DNA from: Janibacter endophyticus | GTDB lineage: Bacteria > Actinomycetota > Actinomycetes > Actinomycetales > Dermatophilaceae | Assembly: GCF_016888335.1 (NCBI RefSeq) | Contig: NZ_JAFEJG010000004.1 | Span: 1,550,001-1,614,000, forward strand | Direction of reading: 5' to 3' | Length of the DNA: 64,000 bases | Part shown: positions 18,521-28,202 of the stretch, in pieces | Layout: each line of letters begins with the position of its first letter | Position numbering within the stretch: position 1 is the first letter of the stretch | The notes under the pieces: model-generated | What the model was told of the DNA's origin: nothing | Seen by the model: only the letters and a program-made list of their open reading frames with translations | Database searches by the model: none | Made by a program: the position numbers and the translations under genes

Positions 18521-19068
18521 CTGCTCGAGCTCGAGGTCGTCGAGCTCTCGGCGTCGTCGTGCGGCATGCCCGGCTCGTACTCCTCCTGGGCGCCGCTGAA
18601 CTCGCGTCCCGCGAAGGTGAGCTCGATGCTCCGGTCGTCGGCCGTCGTCACGGTGATGACGTAGTCCTCACCGGCGACGACGGGCTCCGTGAGCTGCAGG
18701 AGCATGAGGTGGGCGTCGCCGGGCTCGAGGACGAGCTCGCCCCCGGCGGGGACGGTGTGCCCGTCCTCGGCCTCGGTCATGACCAGGGTGCCGTCCTGGC
18801 CCGGGGCCATGACGTGGGCCTCGACGTCACCGGCGATCTCGGAGGAGCCGCCGGTGACGACGACATCCTCCTCGCCGAGGTTCTTCAGGGTGCCGAAGGC
18901 GCCGGTCATCCCGTCGTCGGTCGCCTTGACCCAGCCGTCGGTGACGGTGAGCCGCGGGCCGGCAGGGGAGCCCTCCGGGTCGGTGGTGTCCGACCCGCAG
19001 GCGGCGAGGGTGCCGACGAGGGCGAGCGTGGTGAGGGCGCGCAGGGCGCCGCGTCGTGAGCTGTGCAT
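18517..19068 (-). CDS. PCu(A)C-type periplasmic copper chaperone lipoprotein
   Basis: The 183-residue protein has a signal ending VGTLAACGS (lipobox Cys near residue 24), then the PCu(A)C fold. The Cu(I) ligands fit H-x-M ... H-x-M: EAHVMAPG (His and Met), a Met in TLVMTE, and GDAHLMLL. These proteins give copper to cytochrome oxidase Cu(A) sites. The tail after residue 165 is Asp/Ser-rich. The ATG at 19068 follows GGAAGAG. It lies between a membrane-protein gene and a Dyp peroxidase, as in copper/heme handling clusters of other actinomycetes. Confidence 0.9.
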   Translation of the reverse strand: MHSSRRGALRALTTLALVGTLAACGSDTTDPEGSPAGPRLTVTDGWVKATDDGMTGAFGTLKNLGEEDVVVTGGSSEIAGDVEAHVMAPGQDGTLVMTEAEDGHTVPAGGELVLEPGDAHLMLLQLTEPVVAGEDYVITVTTADDRSIELTFAGREFSGAQEEYEPGMPHDDAESSTTSSSSR

Positions 19069-19122
19069 GGGTGATCTCTTCCTGGTGAGCGTGGAGGGTG
19101 CGCGGGGCAGCGCGAAGGGGGG

Positions 19123-19680
19123 TCAGCGCTCAGGGAGAGGTGGTGCGCGGCCGGTGGCCCGCCAGGGCCCTGTCGTGCCCGCGGCGGCCTGCGCGGGGAC
19201 CGTGACGGCCACGACCGCGGGGACCGACCACCGGGGGACGGCCGGGGGCCGCAGCCGGGAGGCGACGGCGAAGAGGATCCGCTCGCCGCGGGACCACGCG
19301 GCCGCGAGGACGAGGGTGACGACGAGGTGGGCCCCAAGCATCCCGGGCGCGGACCCCGACGACGGTGTGCCGTCGAGGACGACCGAGTGCACGTGGCCCG
19401 GCCCGGCGACGGTCGACGCCTCGCCCACGCCGGCCATGCCGAGGAGGTGGACGGCCAGCTGGCCCGCACCGAGGACGACGGTCGCGACGACGGGCGAGAC
19501 CTCGCGGACGCTCAGCCGGGCCACCGGGAGGGTGAGCAGCGCGAGGAGGACGAGCAGGGCGACGGGGTGCGGTGTCGGGCCACCAGCGTGCCAGTGGGCG
19601 ACGAGGCCGGCGCCCACGGCAGTCGCCGTCAGGGCGAGGCTGCGCACGGCCCTGACGGCCGGGAGCCGTCCGCTGGTCAC
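19123..19680 (-). CDS. Small multi-span membrane protein, function unknown
   Basis: I do not recognise a named family. From the GTG at 19680 (MTSGRLPAVRAVRSLALTAT) the 185-residue protein has about five hydrophobic segments: near residues 12-28, 33-50, 60-78, 100-122 and 145-163. Histidines lie at the membrane edges (VAHWHAGG, HLLGMAG, GPGHVHSVVL), which would suit metal contact but prove nothing. It begins the run that continues with the copper chaperone and the Dyp peroxidase (54-base gap). Starts further upstream are possible but overlap a likely promoter region. Confidence 0.65.
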   Translation of the reverse strand: MTSGRLPAVRAVRSLALTATAVGAGLVAHWHAGGPTPHPVALLVLLALLTLPVARLSVREVSPVVATVVLGAGQLAVHLLGMAGVGEASTVAGPGHVHSVVLDGTPSSGSAPGMLGAHLVVTLVLAAAWSRGERILFAVASRLRPPAVPRWSVPAVVAVTVPAQAAAGTTGPWRATGRAPPLPER

Positions 19681-19834
19681 CCTTCGAGCATACGGAGGGG
19701 GGCATACGTCGCGGCACGGACCCCAGGGATCTGCAGGATCCGGGCGTCCTGCCTCCCACACCCGGCGGACCTCCTCACCTAGGGTGGCGCCTGCACGCAG
19801 ACCGAACAACGAACGTCAGCCAAGGGGATCCACC

Positions 19835-20413
19835 GTGACTACGCCACCTCCTCCGCCCGGCAGCGGCGGCAACCAGCCCTACGACCCGACCGGCTCCTCG
19901 CCGTACCCGGGCGGCCAGCCCGCACCCGGCAGCCAGCCTGACGGCCCGGCGGTCCCGCAGACGCCTGCCGGCTCGGCGCCGAGCGGCCCGCCGGCCTACC
20001 CGACCGGCGGCCCGTCCCAGGGCCCGTCCTCGTACCCCGGTGGCCCGTCCGCCGGTGGCCCCTCCCCCTACCCGGGTGCCGCCCCGGCGCCCGGCCCGGG
20101 GGCCTACGGGCAGCAGCCGCCGCGAGGCAGCGACAGCACCAAGGTGCTGTCGCTGGTCTCGATGGGCACCGGTATCGCCGGTGTCGTCCTCTGCTGCTGC
20201 TGGGGCCTGCCGATCTTCTCGATCATCGCCCTCATCACCGGGTACCTCGCCAAGAACCAGACCAAGGGCAACCCGCGCCCGGACCTCAAGACCTTCATCA
20301 TGACCGGTCTGATCACCGGTGCGATCGGCATCCTCATCGCGGTCGTCTACTGGGTCCTCGTCGCGACGGGCGTCATCGACCTCAACGCGACGTACAGCAC
20401 GACGGGCTTCTGA
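19835..20413 (+). CDS. Proline-rich DUF4190-type membrane protein
   Basis: From the GTG at 19835 (AAGGGG upstream) the first 100 residues are Pro/Gly/Ser/Tyr-rich low-complexity ([20 protein letters not shown] and similar). Two membrane spans follow: about residues 110-135, containing Cys-Cys-Cys-Trp-Gly, and about 155-178. This is the layout of the DUF4190 proteins common in actinomycetes, thought to sit in the envelope; no reaction is known. Its stop overlaps a short palindromic repeat (TGAGG...CCTCGA). It stands alone between the divergent copper module and rbfA. Confidence 0.75.
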   Translation: MTTPPPPPGSGGNQPYDPTGSSPYPGGQPAPGSQPDGPAVPQTPAGSAPSGPPAYPTGGPSQGPSSYPGGPSAGGPSPYPGAAPAPGPGAYGQQPPRGSDSTKVLSLVSMGTGIAGVVLCCCWGLPIFSIIALITGYLAKNQTKGNPRPDLKTFIMTGLITGAIGILIAVVYWVLVATGVIDLNATYSTTGF

Positions 20414-20514
20414 GGCTCGCTCGACCGCCTCGACGATGCGCCCCCGTCCACCGGACGGGGGCGCATCGCCTAGCGTGGCCCTGCTCCCTGACCGCTCCTA
20501 CCCGGAGGTGCCCC

Positions 20515-20964
20515 ATGGCTGACCCGGCCCGCGCCCGCAAGATCGCCGACCGCATCAAGGAGGTCATCGCGGCCAACCTCGAGCAGGTCATCAAGGACCC
20601 CGACCTGGGCTTCGTGACGATCACCGACGTCCGGGTGACCGGCGACCTCCAGCACGCCTCGGTCTTCTACACCGTCTTCGGCGACGAGGATCAGCGCGAG
20701 ACGACCGCTCGCGTCCTCGCCACGCACCAGGGCCGGCTGCGCTCGCTCGTCGGGCGCCAGCTCGGGATCCGTCTCACGCCGACCCTCGAGCTGATCCCCG
20801 ACGCCCTCCCCGAGACCGCCTCCCAGCTCAACGAGGCGCTGCGGGCGGCCAAGGAGCGCGACGCCCAGCTGGCCGCCGGCCGTGCCGGCGCCCGCCCGGC
20901 CGGGGACGCCGACCCGTACAAGAAGCCGCGAGACGCGGACCACGCCGGGACCGACGAAGGGTGA
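20515..20964 (+). CDS. rbfA: Ribosome-binding factor A
   Basis: RbfA is a cold-shock assembly factor that binds the 30S subunit and helps 16S rRNA 5'-end processing. The 149 residues start at the ATG at 20515 behind GGAGGTG. The KH-like fold is visible as [40 protein letters not shown] and [20 protein letters not shown]. The last 35 residues are a variable charged tail. Its end overlaps truB by four bases (GTGA). Confidence 0.96.
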   Translation: MADPARARKIADRIKEVIAANLEQVIKDPDLGFVTITDVRVTGDLQHASVFYTVFGDEDQRETTARVLATHQGRLRSLVGRQLGIRLTPTLELIPDALPETASQLNEALRAAKERDAQLAAGRAGARPAGDADPYKKPRDADHAGTDEG

Positions 20965-21923
20965 GCGGCCAGCCGGCCCGCGGGCGTCGCCCCTTCGCCG
21001 GCGACGGTCTCGTCGTCGTCGACAAGCCGGCGGGCTGGACCAGCCACGACGTCGTCGGCCGGTGCCGTCGCCTCTACGGCACGAAGAAGGTCGGCCACGC
21101 AGGCACCCTCGACCCGATGGCCACCGGGGTGCTCGTCCTCGGGGTGGGGCGGGCGACCAGGCTGCTGACCTTCCTCGTCGGCTGCGACAAGGAGTACGCC
21201 GCGACGATCCGGCTCGGGCAAGAGACGGTCACCGACGACGCGGAGGGCGAGGTGACCACCCGGGCCGGAGCAGCCGGCCTGAGCCGGGCCGCAGTCGACG
21301 AGGCGGTCGCCGGGCTCACCGGTGAGATCGCGCAGGTGCCCAGCGCGGTGAGCGCCATCAAGGTCGACGGTCAGCGCTCCTACGCCCGCGTCCGCTCGGG
21401 AGAGCAGGTCGAGCTCGCGGCGCGGCCGGTGACCATCGAGACCTTCGAGGTCCTCGGACGGCGCGAGAGCTCGGCGCAGGACGGCACGCCCGTCGTCGAC
21501 CTCGACGTCCATGTCGCCGTCTCCTCGGGCACCTACGTCCGCGCGCTCGCCCGGGACCTCGGTGCCGCGCTCGGGACCGGAGGGCACCTCACGGCGCTGC
21601 GTCGCACGCGCGTCGGCGGGTACACGCTCGAGGGGGCCGTCGACCTCGAGGCGCTCAGCGACCGGGCCGAGGACCCGGACGCCCCGATGCCGCTCCTGCC
21701 GCTGGCCGACGCGGCCGCCGCCTCGCTCGTCGTGCGCCGGCTCGACGAGGCCGAGGCCCGGGCCCTCGGCTACGGCCAGCGGGTCCCGTCCGCCGAGCCT
21801 GGACGGACCGATCCGGTCGCTGCGCTGGGCCCTGACGGGGCGCTCGTCGCGGTCCTCGACGAGTCCCGCGCGCAGGCCCGGGCGCACGTCGTCTTCGCGC
21901 CCGCGGGGGCCGAGGGTGCCTAG
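20961..21923 (+). CDS. truB: tRNA pseudouridine(55) synthase TruB
   Basis: TruB makes pseudouridine 55 in the TPsiC loop of tRNAs. The protein has 320 residues from a GTG overlapping the rbfA stop. The N-terminus has [14 protein letters not shown], the catalytic Asp lies in [20 protein letters not shown] (about residue 50), and further family blocks are [10 protein letters not shown] and [15 protein letters not shown]-terminal PUA-like part follows. It forms a run with rbfA and ribF. Confidence 0.97.
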   Translation: MSGQPARGRRPFAGDGLVVVDKPAGWTSHDVVGRCRRLYGTKKVGHAGTLDPMATGVLVLGVGRATRLLTFLVGCDKEYAATIRLGQETVTDDAEGEVTTRAGAAGLSRAAVDEAVAGLTGEIAQVPSAVSAIKVDGQRSYARVRSGEQVELAARPVTIETFEVLGRRESSAQDGTPVVDLDVHVAVSSGTYVRALARDLGAALGTGGHLTALRRTRVGGYTLEGAVDLEALSDRAEDPDAPMPLLPLADAAAASLVVRRLDEAEARALGYGQRVPSAEPGRTDPVAALGPDGALVAVLDESRAQARAHVVFAPAGAEGA

Positions 21924-21954
21924 GCCTCCCGCGGACTTCGTAGAGTGTGCTGCT

Positions 21955-22914
21955 GTGCAGCGATGGACCTCTCCCGACGCCACCCCCGACGCGATGCGTC
22001 CGTGCGTGGCGACCTTCGGCAACTTCGACGGGGTGCACCGCGGGCACCAGGCCATCCTCGGTCGGGTGACCCAGGAGGCCGGCGACCGGGGGCTGCCCGC
22101 CGTCGTCGTCACCTTCGACCCGCACCCGGTCGAGGTGATGCACCCCGAGCGGGCACCCGAGCTCATCGCGCCGGGGGCGCTGCGCGACGAGCTGCTCGGC
22201 GAGGCCGGCATCGACGGGGTCCTCGTCATCCCCTTCACCCGGGAGTACGCGCAGACGAGCGCCCTCGACTTCGTCGTCGGCACCTTCGTCGACGGGCTCG
22301 ACGTCGCGTGCCTCGTCGTCGGCGCGGACACCAGGGGCTTCGGCGCCGGCTACACCGGTGACGTCGACCTGCTGCGGCAGGTCGCAGCGGAGCGAGGCTT
22401 CGAGCTCGTCGTGGTCGACGACGTCGGTGACGGAGAGCGGTGGTCCTCCTCGACCGTGCGCCGGCTGCTCGCCGAGGGGGACGTCGCCGGCGCCGCCGAG
22501 ATCCTCGGACGCCCGCACCGCGTCATCGGCGAGGTCGTCCACGGCGAGCACCGCGGCCGCGAGCTCGGCTTCCCGACCGCGAACATGAGCCGGGACTCCC
22601 TGGGCATCCTGCCGGCCGACGGCGTGTACGCCGGCTGGCTGGTGCGGCGCGACCTCCCCGAGGACCACGTCGACCGCCGGCTGCCGGCCGCGATCTCGGT
22701 CGGCACCAACCCGACCTTCGACGGGGTCCGACGGGTCATGGAGTCCTACGTGCTCGACCGCACCGACCTCGATCTCTACGGCGAGCGGGTCGCCGTCGAG
22801 GTGGTCGAGCGCATCCGCCCGACGTTGCGCTTCACCTCGATCGAGGAGCTCATCGACGCGATGGCCGACGACGTCACCCAGACCCGCGCCGTCCTTGGCC
22901 TCCCGCCGCGCTGA
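21955..22914 (+). CDS. ribF: Bifunctional riboflavin kinase / FMN adenylyltransferase
   Basis: RibF phosphorylates riboflavin to FMN and adenylates FMN to FAD. The N-terminal nucleotidyltransferase has FGNFDGVHRGHQAIL (HxGH signature) and WSSSTVRRLL. The C-terminal kinase domain has HRGRELGFPTANM and SVGTNPTFDG. The GTG at 21955 gives 319 residues, the normal size. It lies 31 bases behind truB, and its last 20 bases overlap the rodA start. FMN made here is also the substrate of BluB. Confidence 0.96.
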   Translation: MQRWTSPDATPDAMRPCVATFGNFDGVHRGHQAILGRVTQEAGDRGLPAVVVTFDPHPVEVMHPERAPELIAPGALRDELLGEAGIDGVLVIPFTREYAQTSALDFVVGTFVDGLDVACLVVGADTRGFGAGYTGDVDLLRQVAAERGFELVVVDDVGDGERWSSSTVRRLLAEGDVAGAAEILGRPHRVIGEVVHGEHRGRELGFPTANMSRDSLGILPADGVYAGWLVRRDLPEDHVDRRLPAAISVGTNPTFDGVRRVMESYVLDRTDLDLYGERVAVEVVERIRPTLRFTSIEELIDAMADDVTQTRAVLGLPPR

Positions 22915-24037
22915 GCCGGCCCCGTCGGCGAGGCGCCGGGCCACCACCTTCGCCGATCTCCTGCGCAGCGACATCGTCCTGCTGACGACGGCTCTCGCGC
23001 TCAGCCTCGTCGGGGCCCTCCTCGTGCGCTCCGCGACCCAGGCGCAGGCCGGCTCGACCACCTCGGTCAAGCACCTCGTCAACCTCGTGGTCGGGCTCGT
23101 CATGGCCGGGCTGCTCGTCCGGCTCGACCGTCACACCCTGCGCGCGCTGGCACCCCTGGCCTACGGGCTGTCCGTCGCTGCGCTCGTCCTCGTCCTCACC
23201 CCGGTCGGGTCGACGATCAACGGGTCCCGGTCGTGGATCGAGCTGCCCGGCGGCTTCTCCGTCCAGCCCTCCGAGCTGGCGAAGGTGGCCCTCTGCGTCG
23301 CCCTGCCGATGATCCTCGCCGGCGCCGCGGAGAGGAGGCGGGCGCCCACCCCGTCGGACGTCCTGAGGGCCGGCGCGCTCGTCGGCCTGCCGGTCCTGCT
23401 CGTCCTCGCCCAGCCCGACCTCGGCTCCGCGCTCGTGCTCGTCGCGATGTCGCTCGGGGTGCTCGTCGCCTCCGGGGCGCGCTGGCCCTGGCTGGTCGGC
23501 ATCGCGGCAGCCGGCGCGGCCGCCGTCACCGCGGCCTTCGCGACACCGTTGCTCAGTCCCTACCAGCGCGACCGGCTCACGGCCTTCCTCGACCCGGCGG
23601 CGGACCCGCTCGGGATCGGGTATCAGACCCAGCAGGTGCGCGCGGCGATCAGCGGGGGAGGCTTCCTCGGGTCGGGGCTGGGCACCGGCGAGGTCACCCA
23701 GTCCGGGCGGATCCCTTTCCAGGAGACCGACTTCATCTTCTCGGTGGCGGGGGAGGAGCTCGGTTTCCTCGGCGCGGCCGGACTCGTGGTGCTCTACGGC
23801 CTGCTGCTCGCCCGGATCTGGCGGGCGGCGACCCGGGCGGACGACTTCGGGCGGCTCGTGTGCGTCGGGGTCGCGTCGTGGTTCGGCGTCCAGGTCGTGG
23901 AGAACATCGGGATGAACCTCGGGCTGCTGCCCGTGACCGGGCTGCCGCTGCCCTTCCTCAGCTACGGCGGGAGCTCGATGTTCGCCTGCTGGCTCGCGCT
24001 GGCGCTCGTCGTCTCGGTGAGCCCCGGGCGCCGCTGA
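22895..24037 (+). CDS. rodA: FtsW/RodA/SpoVE-family peptidoglycan glycosyltransferase (RodA-like)
   Basis: A SEDS-family polymerase that builds peptidoglycan strands with a partner class B PBP, in the cytoplasmic membrane. The 380-residue protein has about ten membrane spans starting near residue 25. Family motifs are GSRSWIELPGGFSVQPSELA, PFQETDFIFSVAGEELGFLG (about 273) and LPLPFLSYGGSS near the end. The TTG start at 22895 is the only one upstream of the first span and overlaps ribF by 20 bases. RodA is my choice over FtsW because of length and the QPSELAK context, but the split is not certain. No PBP gene is adjacent. Confidence 0.88.
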   Translation: MASRRAEPAPSARRRATTFADLLRSDIVLLTTALALSLVGALLVRSATQAQAGSTTSVKHLVNLVVGLVMAGLLVRLDRHTLRALAPLAYGLSVAALVLVLTPVGSTINGSRSWIELPGGFSVQPSELAKVALCVALPMILAGAAERRRAPTPSDVLRAGALVGLPVLLVLAQPDLGSALVLVAMSLGVLVASGARWPWLVGIAAAGAAAVTAAFATPLLSPYQRDRLTAFLDPAADPLGIGYQTQQVRAAISGGGFLGSGLGTGEVTQSGRIPFQETDFIFSVAGEELGFLGAAGLVVLYGLLLARIWRAATRADDFGRLVCVGVASWFGVQVVENIGMNLGLLPVTGLPLPFLSYGGSSMFACWLALALVVSVSPGRR

Positions 24038-24195
24038 TCAGGCCCTGACCAGCGCGAACGGCCAGGGGGCGTGGCGTTGGTCACCGTGCGGCAACGTTCG
24101 TCGCCGTTCTCGTGACGGGGGGCGCGCCCGGGTGTCATTGTTGCCGTCAGACTCCCGTCGACGGCGCCGGGGGCCGATTGCTATCGAGGAGCACC

Positions 24196-26052
24196 GTGAG
24201 CAAGACCGCAGTCCAGAAGCCGAGCGACGAGCAGTACGACGCATCCGTCCTGGAGAACCCGGCGCAGAGCGTCGGCCACCTCTTGCGTGACCGCATCAGC
24301 GCCACCCCCGACCTGCCCGCGTACAGCTACCCCGAGGGTGTGGCCTGGGGCGAGATGTCCTGGGCCCAGCTCGGCGACCGGGTCTGGCGCCTCGCCGCCG
24401 GGCTCGTCGACCTCGGGGTGGTCTCCGAGGACCGTGTCGCCATCGCCTCCGGCACCCGGATCGAGTGGGTGCTCGCCGACTTCGCCATCAACGCCGCCGG
24501 TGGCGCGACGACGACGATCTACCCGACGACGATCGCCGATGACGTCGCCTTCATCCTCGAGAACTCCGGCTCCGAGGTCGTCGTCGCCGAGGACGCCGAC
24601 CAGGTCGCCAAGCTCCGCGAGGTCCGTGACGCCATCCCCGGTGTCCGCAAGGTCGTCGTCATCGACGCCGAGGGCATCGACGGGGATGACTGGGTCATGT
24701 CCCTCGACGACCTCGAGGAGCGTGGCCGTGCCCTCCTCGAGACCTCCCCGGACGTCGTCGACGAGCGGATCGACGCGACCCAGGCGGGCGACCTCGCGAC
24801 GATCATCTACACCTCCGGCACGACCGGTCGGCCCAAGGGCGTGCGCCTGCTGCACAGCGCCTGGACCTACCAGGGCGCCGCGGTCGCCGCGACGGGCATG
24901 CTGAGCAGCGACGACGTCCAGTACCTCTGGCTGCCGCTCGCCCACGTCTTCGGCAAGCAGCTGCTCATGCTCACCCTGGCCACCGGCATGTCCACGGCCA
25001 TCGACGGCCGGATCGACAAGATCGTCGACAACCTCGCAGTCGTCCGCCCGACCTTCATGGCCGCGGCCCCGCGCATCTTCGAGAAGGTCTACGCGAAGGT
25101 CAGCCTCGGCATGGAGGCCGAGGGCGGCGCCAAGCTCAAGCTCTTCAACTGGGCCTCAGGGCTCGGCCGCGCCAAGGCCGAGGCCGAGCAGTCCGGCCGG
25201 AGCCTCGGCCCGGGCAAGAGTCTCCAGATGGGCCTGGCCGACAAGATCGTGCTCGCGAAGGTCCGGGAGCGCTTCGGCGGGCGGATCCGCTTCTTCATCT
25301 CCGGCTCGGCCGCGCTCAACCCCGAGGTGGCGAACTGGTTCAACGGCGCCGGCCTGACGATCCTCGAGGGCTACGGCATGACCGAGACGAGCTCGGCGGC
25401 GACGGTCAACCGGCCGTACGCGAACAAGACCGGCACGGTCGGCTGGCCGCTCATCGGCACCGAGGTCAAGATCGCCGAGGACGGCGAGGTCCTCATGCGG
25501 GGCCCGGGCATCATGCAGGGCTACCACAACAACCCCGAGGCGACCGCTGAGACGCTCGACGAGGACGGCTGGCTGCACAGCGGCGACATCGGCGAGATCG
25601 ACGAGCGCGGCTTCCTCAAGATCACGGACCGCAAGAAGGACCTCTTCAAGACGAGCAACGGCAAGTACGTCGCGCCCTCGCTCATCGAGTCGACCTTCAA
25701 GGGCCTGTGCCCCTACGTCGGGCAGTTCCTCGTCCACGGCGAGGGCCGGCACTTCGTCACCGCGCTCGTCACCCTCGACGAGGAGGCCATCCAGCCGTGG
25801 GCGCAGGCCAACGGCCTGGGCGGCGCGTCCTACCAGGAGATCGTCTCCTCGGCGCAGGCGCGCGACATGGTCCAGTCCTACGTCGACGAGCTCAACCAGG
25901 GCCTGAACAAGTGGGAGCGGATCGGCAAGTTCACCATCCTCGGCCGCGACCTCAGCGTCGAGGACGGCGAGCTCACCCCGAGCCTGAAGCTGCGCCGCAA
26001 GATCGTCGCCGACAAGTTCAAGAGCGACATCGACGGCATGTACGCCGGCTGA
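24196..26052 (+). CDS. AMP-forming long-chain acyl-CoA synthetase (FadD15-like)
   Basis: The enzyme activates fatty acids to acyl-CoA through an acyl-AMP. The adenylate-forming signature is IIYTSGTTGRPKGVRL (about residue 200). Others are GYGMTETSSAATVN (about 395), DGWLHSGDIGEIDERGFLKI (about 455) and ITDRKKDLFKTSNGKYVAPS. The GTG at 24196, after GAGGA, gives 618 residues. The large helical insert after the P-loop resembles FadD15-type mycobacterial enzymes. It stands alone, followed by a strong hairpin at 26065-26104. Confidence 0.93.
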   Translation: MSKTAVQKPSDEQYDASVLENPAQSVGHLLRDRISATPDLPAYSYPEGVAWGEMSWAQLGDRVWRLAAGLVDLGVVSEDRVAIASGTRIEWVLADFAINAAGGATTTIYPTTIADDVAFILENSGSEVVVAEDADQVAKLREVRDAIPGVRKVVVIDAEGIDGDDWVMSLDDLEERGRALLETSPDVVDERIDATQAGDLATIIYTSGTTGRPKGVRLLHSAWTYQGAAVAATGMLSSDDVQYLWLPLAHVFGKQLLMLTLATGMSTAIDGRIDKIVDNLAVVRPTFMAAAPRIFEKVYAKVSLGMEAEGGAKLKLFNWASGLGRAKAEAEQSGRSLGPGKSLQMGLADKIVLAKVRERFGGRIRFFISGSAALNPEVANWFNGAGLTILEGYGMTETSSAATVNRPYANKTGTVGWPLIGTEVKIAEDGEVLMRGPGIMQGYHNNPEATAETLDEDGWLHSGDIGEIDERGFLKITDRKKDLFKTSNGKYVAPSLIESTFKGLCPYVGQFLVHGEGRHFVTALVTLDEEAIQPWAQANGLGGASYQEIVSSAQARDMVQSYVDELNQGLNKWERIGKFTILGRDLSVEDGELTPSLKLRRKIVADKFKSDIDGMYAG

Positions 26053-26064
26053 CCCGGCAGGACG

Positions 26065-26104
26065 CGAAGGGGAGGGGCCGGGGAGACCCGGCACCTCCCC
26101 TTCG
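26065..26104. terminator. Terminator behind the acyl-CoA synthetase gene
   Basis: A long inverted repeat, CGAAGGGGAGG-GGCCGGG / CCCGG-CACCTCCCCTTCG with a GAGA loop, 13 bases after the stop codon. Both ends are the CGAAGGGG octamer. Confidence 0.87.
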
Positions 26105-26148
26105 TCCGTCGTTTGGGCAGGTCGGCCGGGGCACCTACCCTGGAACCC

Positions 26149-28131
26149 ATGCCTGGACAGTCCCGATTCGCCGAGCTCGAGCCGCTGCTCGAGCGCGTCA
26201 GCAAGCCCATCCAGTACGTCGGGGGCGAGCTGAACTCCACGGTCAAGGAGTGGGACTGCGGCGGCCACGGACCCGACGGCCAGGACCTCACCGTCCGGTG
26301 GGTCCTCATGTACCCCGACGCGTACGAGGTCGGGCTGCCCAACCAGGGCGTCATGATCCTCTACGAGGTGCTCAACGAGCGCGAGGACGCCCTCGCCGAG
26401 CGCACCTACGCGGTGTGGCCCGACATGGAGGCCCTCATGCGCGAGCACGGGGTGCCTCAGGTGACCGTCGACGGGCACCGTGCGGTGCGTGACTTCGACA
26501 TCTTCGGCATCTCCTTCTCCACCGAGCTCGGCTACACCAACATGCTCACCGCGCTCGACCTCGCGGGCATCCCGCTGCACGCCGCCGATCGCACCGACGA
26601 GGACCCGATCGTGCTCATCGGCGGGCACGCGTCCTTCAACCCCGAGCCGGTCGCCGACTTCATCGACGCCGCGATCGTCGGCGACGGCGAGGAGGCGGTG
26701 CTCGGCGCGACCGACATCGTCGCGGGCTGGAAGGCCCAGGGTCGTCCCGGCGGCCGGGTCGAGGTGCTGCGCCGCCTCGCCGAGACCGGCGGCGTCTACG
26801 TCCCCGCCTTCTACGACGTCTCGTACCTGCCCGACGGGCGCATCCAGCGCGTCGCGCCCGCCGAGAGCGGCGTGCCGTGGCGGGTCGCCAAGCACACCGT
26901 CATGGACCTCGACGAGTGGCCCTACCCGAAGCAGCCGCTCGTCCCGCTCGCCGAGTCGGTCCACGAGCGGATGAGCGTCGAGATCTTCCGCGGCTGCACG
27001 CGCGGCTGCCGTTTCTGCCAGGCCGGGATGATCACCCGCCCGGTCCGCGAGCGCTCGATCACCGGCATCGGCGAGATGGTCGAGCGTGGCCTGCAGGCGT
27101 CGGGCTTCGAGGAGGTCGGGCTGCTCTCGCTGAGCTCGGCCGACCACTCCGAGATCGCCGACCTCACCAAGGGTCTCGCCGACCGCTACGAGGGCACCAA
27201 CACCGGGCTCTCCCTGCCGTCGACGCGGGTCGACGCCTTCAACATCGACCTCGCCAACGAGCTGACCCGCAACGGCCGCCGCTCCGGGCTGACCTTCGCC
27301 CCCGAGGGCGGCAGCGAGCGGATCCGCAAGGTGATCAACAAGATGGTCACCGAGGACGACCTCATCCGTACCGTCGCCGCGGCGTACGGCGCCGGCTGGC
27401 GTCAGGTCAAGCTCTACTTCATGTGCGGGCTCCCGACGGAGACCGACGAGGATGTCCTGCAGATCGCCGAGGTCGCCAAGCGGGTCATCGAGACCGGCCG
27501 CCAGGTCGCCGGGCACAACGACATCCGCTGCACCGTCTCCATCGGTGGCTTCGTGCCCAAGCCGCACACGCCCTTCCAGTGGGCCTCGCAGCTCTCCGCC
27601 GAGGAGACCGACGCCCGGCTGGCCAAGCTGCGCGACGCGATCCGCTCGGACAAGCGCTACGGCCGCTCCATCGGCTTCCGCTACCACGACGGCAAGCCCG
27701 GCATCGTCGAGGGACTGCTCAGCCGCGGCGACCGCCGGCTCGGGCGGGTCATCGAGGAGGTCTGGCGCGACGGCGGCCGTTTCGACGGCTGGAGCGAGCA
27801 CTTCTCCTACGAGCGCTGGATGGCCGGCGCGGACCGCGGCCTCGAGGGCACCGGCGTGGACGTCGACTGGTACACGACCCGCGAGCGTGAGGAGAGCGAG
27901 GTCCTGCCCTGGGACCACATCGACTCCGGGCTCGACAAGGAGTGGCTCTGGCAGGACTGGCTCGACGCGGTCGACGAGACCGAGGTCGAGGACTGCCGCT
28001 GGACCCCGTGCTTCGACTGCGGCGTGTGCCCGCAGATGGGCACCGAGATCGAGATCGGCCCGACCGGCAAGACCCTCCTGCCGCTCACGGTCCTCGGCTC
28101 CGGCAAGGAGTCGATGACCCGCGGCGCCTGA
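26149..28131 (+). CDS. B12-binding-type radical SAM protein (TIGR03960 family)
   Basis: A 660-residue radical SAM enzyme found in most actinomycetes beside a DUF2344 gene and rne; its substrate is not established. The [4Fe-4S] cluster motif is FRGCTRGCRFCQAGMI (C-x3-C-x2-C, about residue 285). An N-terminal cobalamin-binding-like Rossmann part (about 50-200) is followed by the SAM barrel with EVGLLSLSSADHSEI and LTFAPEGGSERIRKVINKMV. Near the C-terminus CFDCGVCPQMG could bind another cluster. The ATG at 26149 follows the last promoter-like sequence. Unusually, its DUF2344 partner lies 4.5 kb downstream, behind two unrelated genes. Confidence 0.9.
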   Translation: MPGQSRFAELEPLLERVSKPIQYVGGELNSTVKEWDCGGHGPDGQDLTVRWVLMYPDAYEVGLPNQGVMILYEVLNEREDALAERTYAVWPDMEALMREHGVPQVTVDGHRAVRDFDIFGISFSTELGYTNMLTALDLAGIPLHAADRTDEDPIVLIGGHASFNPEPVADFIDAAIVGDGEEAVLGATDIVAGWKAQGRPGGRVEVLRRLAETGGVYVPAFYDVSYLPDGRIQRVAPAESGVPWRVAKHTVMDLDEWPYPKQPLVPLAESVHERMSVEIFRGCTRGCRFCQAGMITRPVRERSITGIGEMVERGLQASGFEEVGLLSLSSADHSEIADLTKGLADRYEGTNTGLSLPSTRVDAFNIDLANELTRNGRRSGLTFAPEGGSERIRKVINKMVTEDDLIRTVAAAYGAGWRQVKLYFMCGLPTETDEDVLQIAEVAKRVIETGRQVAGHNDIRCTVSIGGFVPKPHTPFQWASQLSAEETDARLAKLRDAIRSDKRYGRSIGFRYHDGKPGIVEGLLSRGDRRLGRVIEEVWRDGGRFDGWSEHFSYERWMAGADRGLEGTGVDVDWYTTREREESEVLPWDHIDSGLDKEWLWQDWLDAVDETEVEDCRWTPCFDCGVCPQMGTEIEIGPTGKTLLPLTVLGSGKESMTRGA

Positions 28132-28202
28132 CCCGACGTCTCGCGTGTCCCGGTGGTCACCGCGACGGTCGCCGCGCAGGAGCCCTGGTAGGCGCAACCG
28201 GA

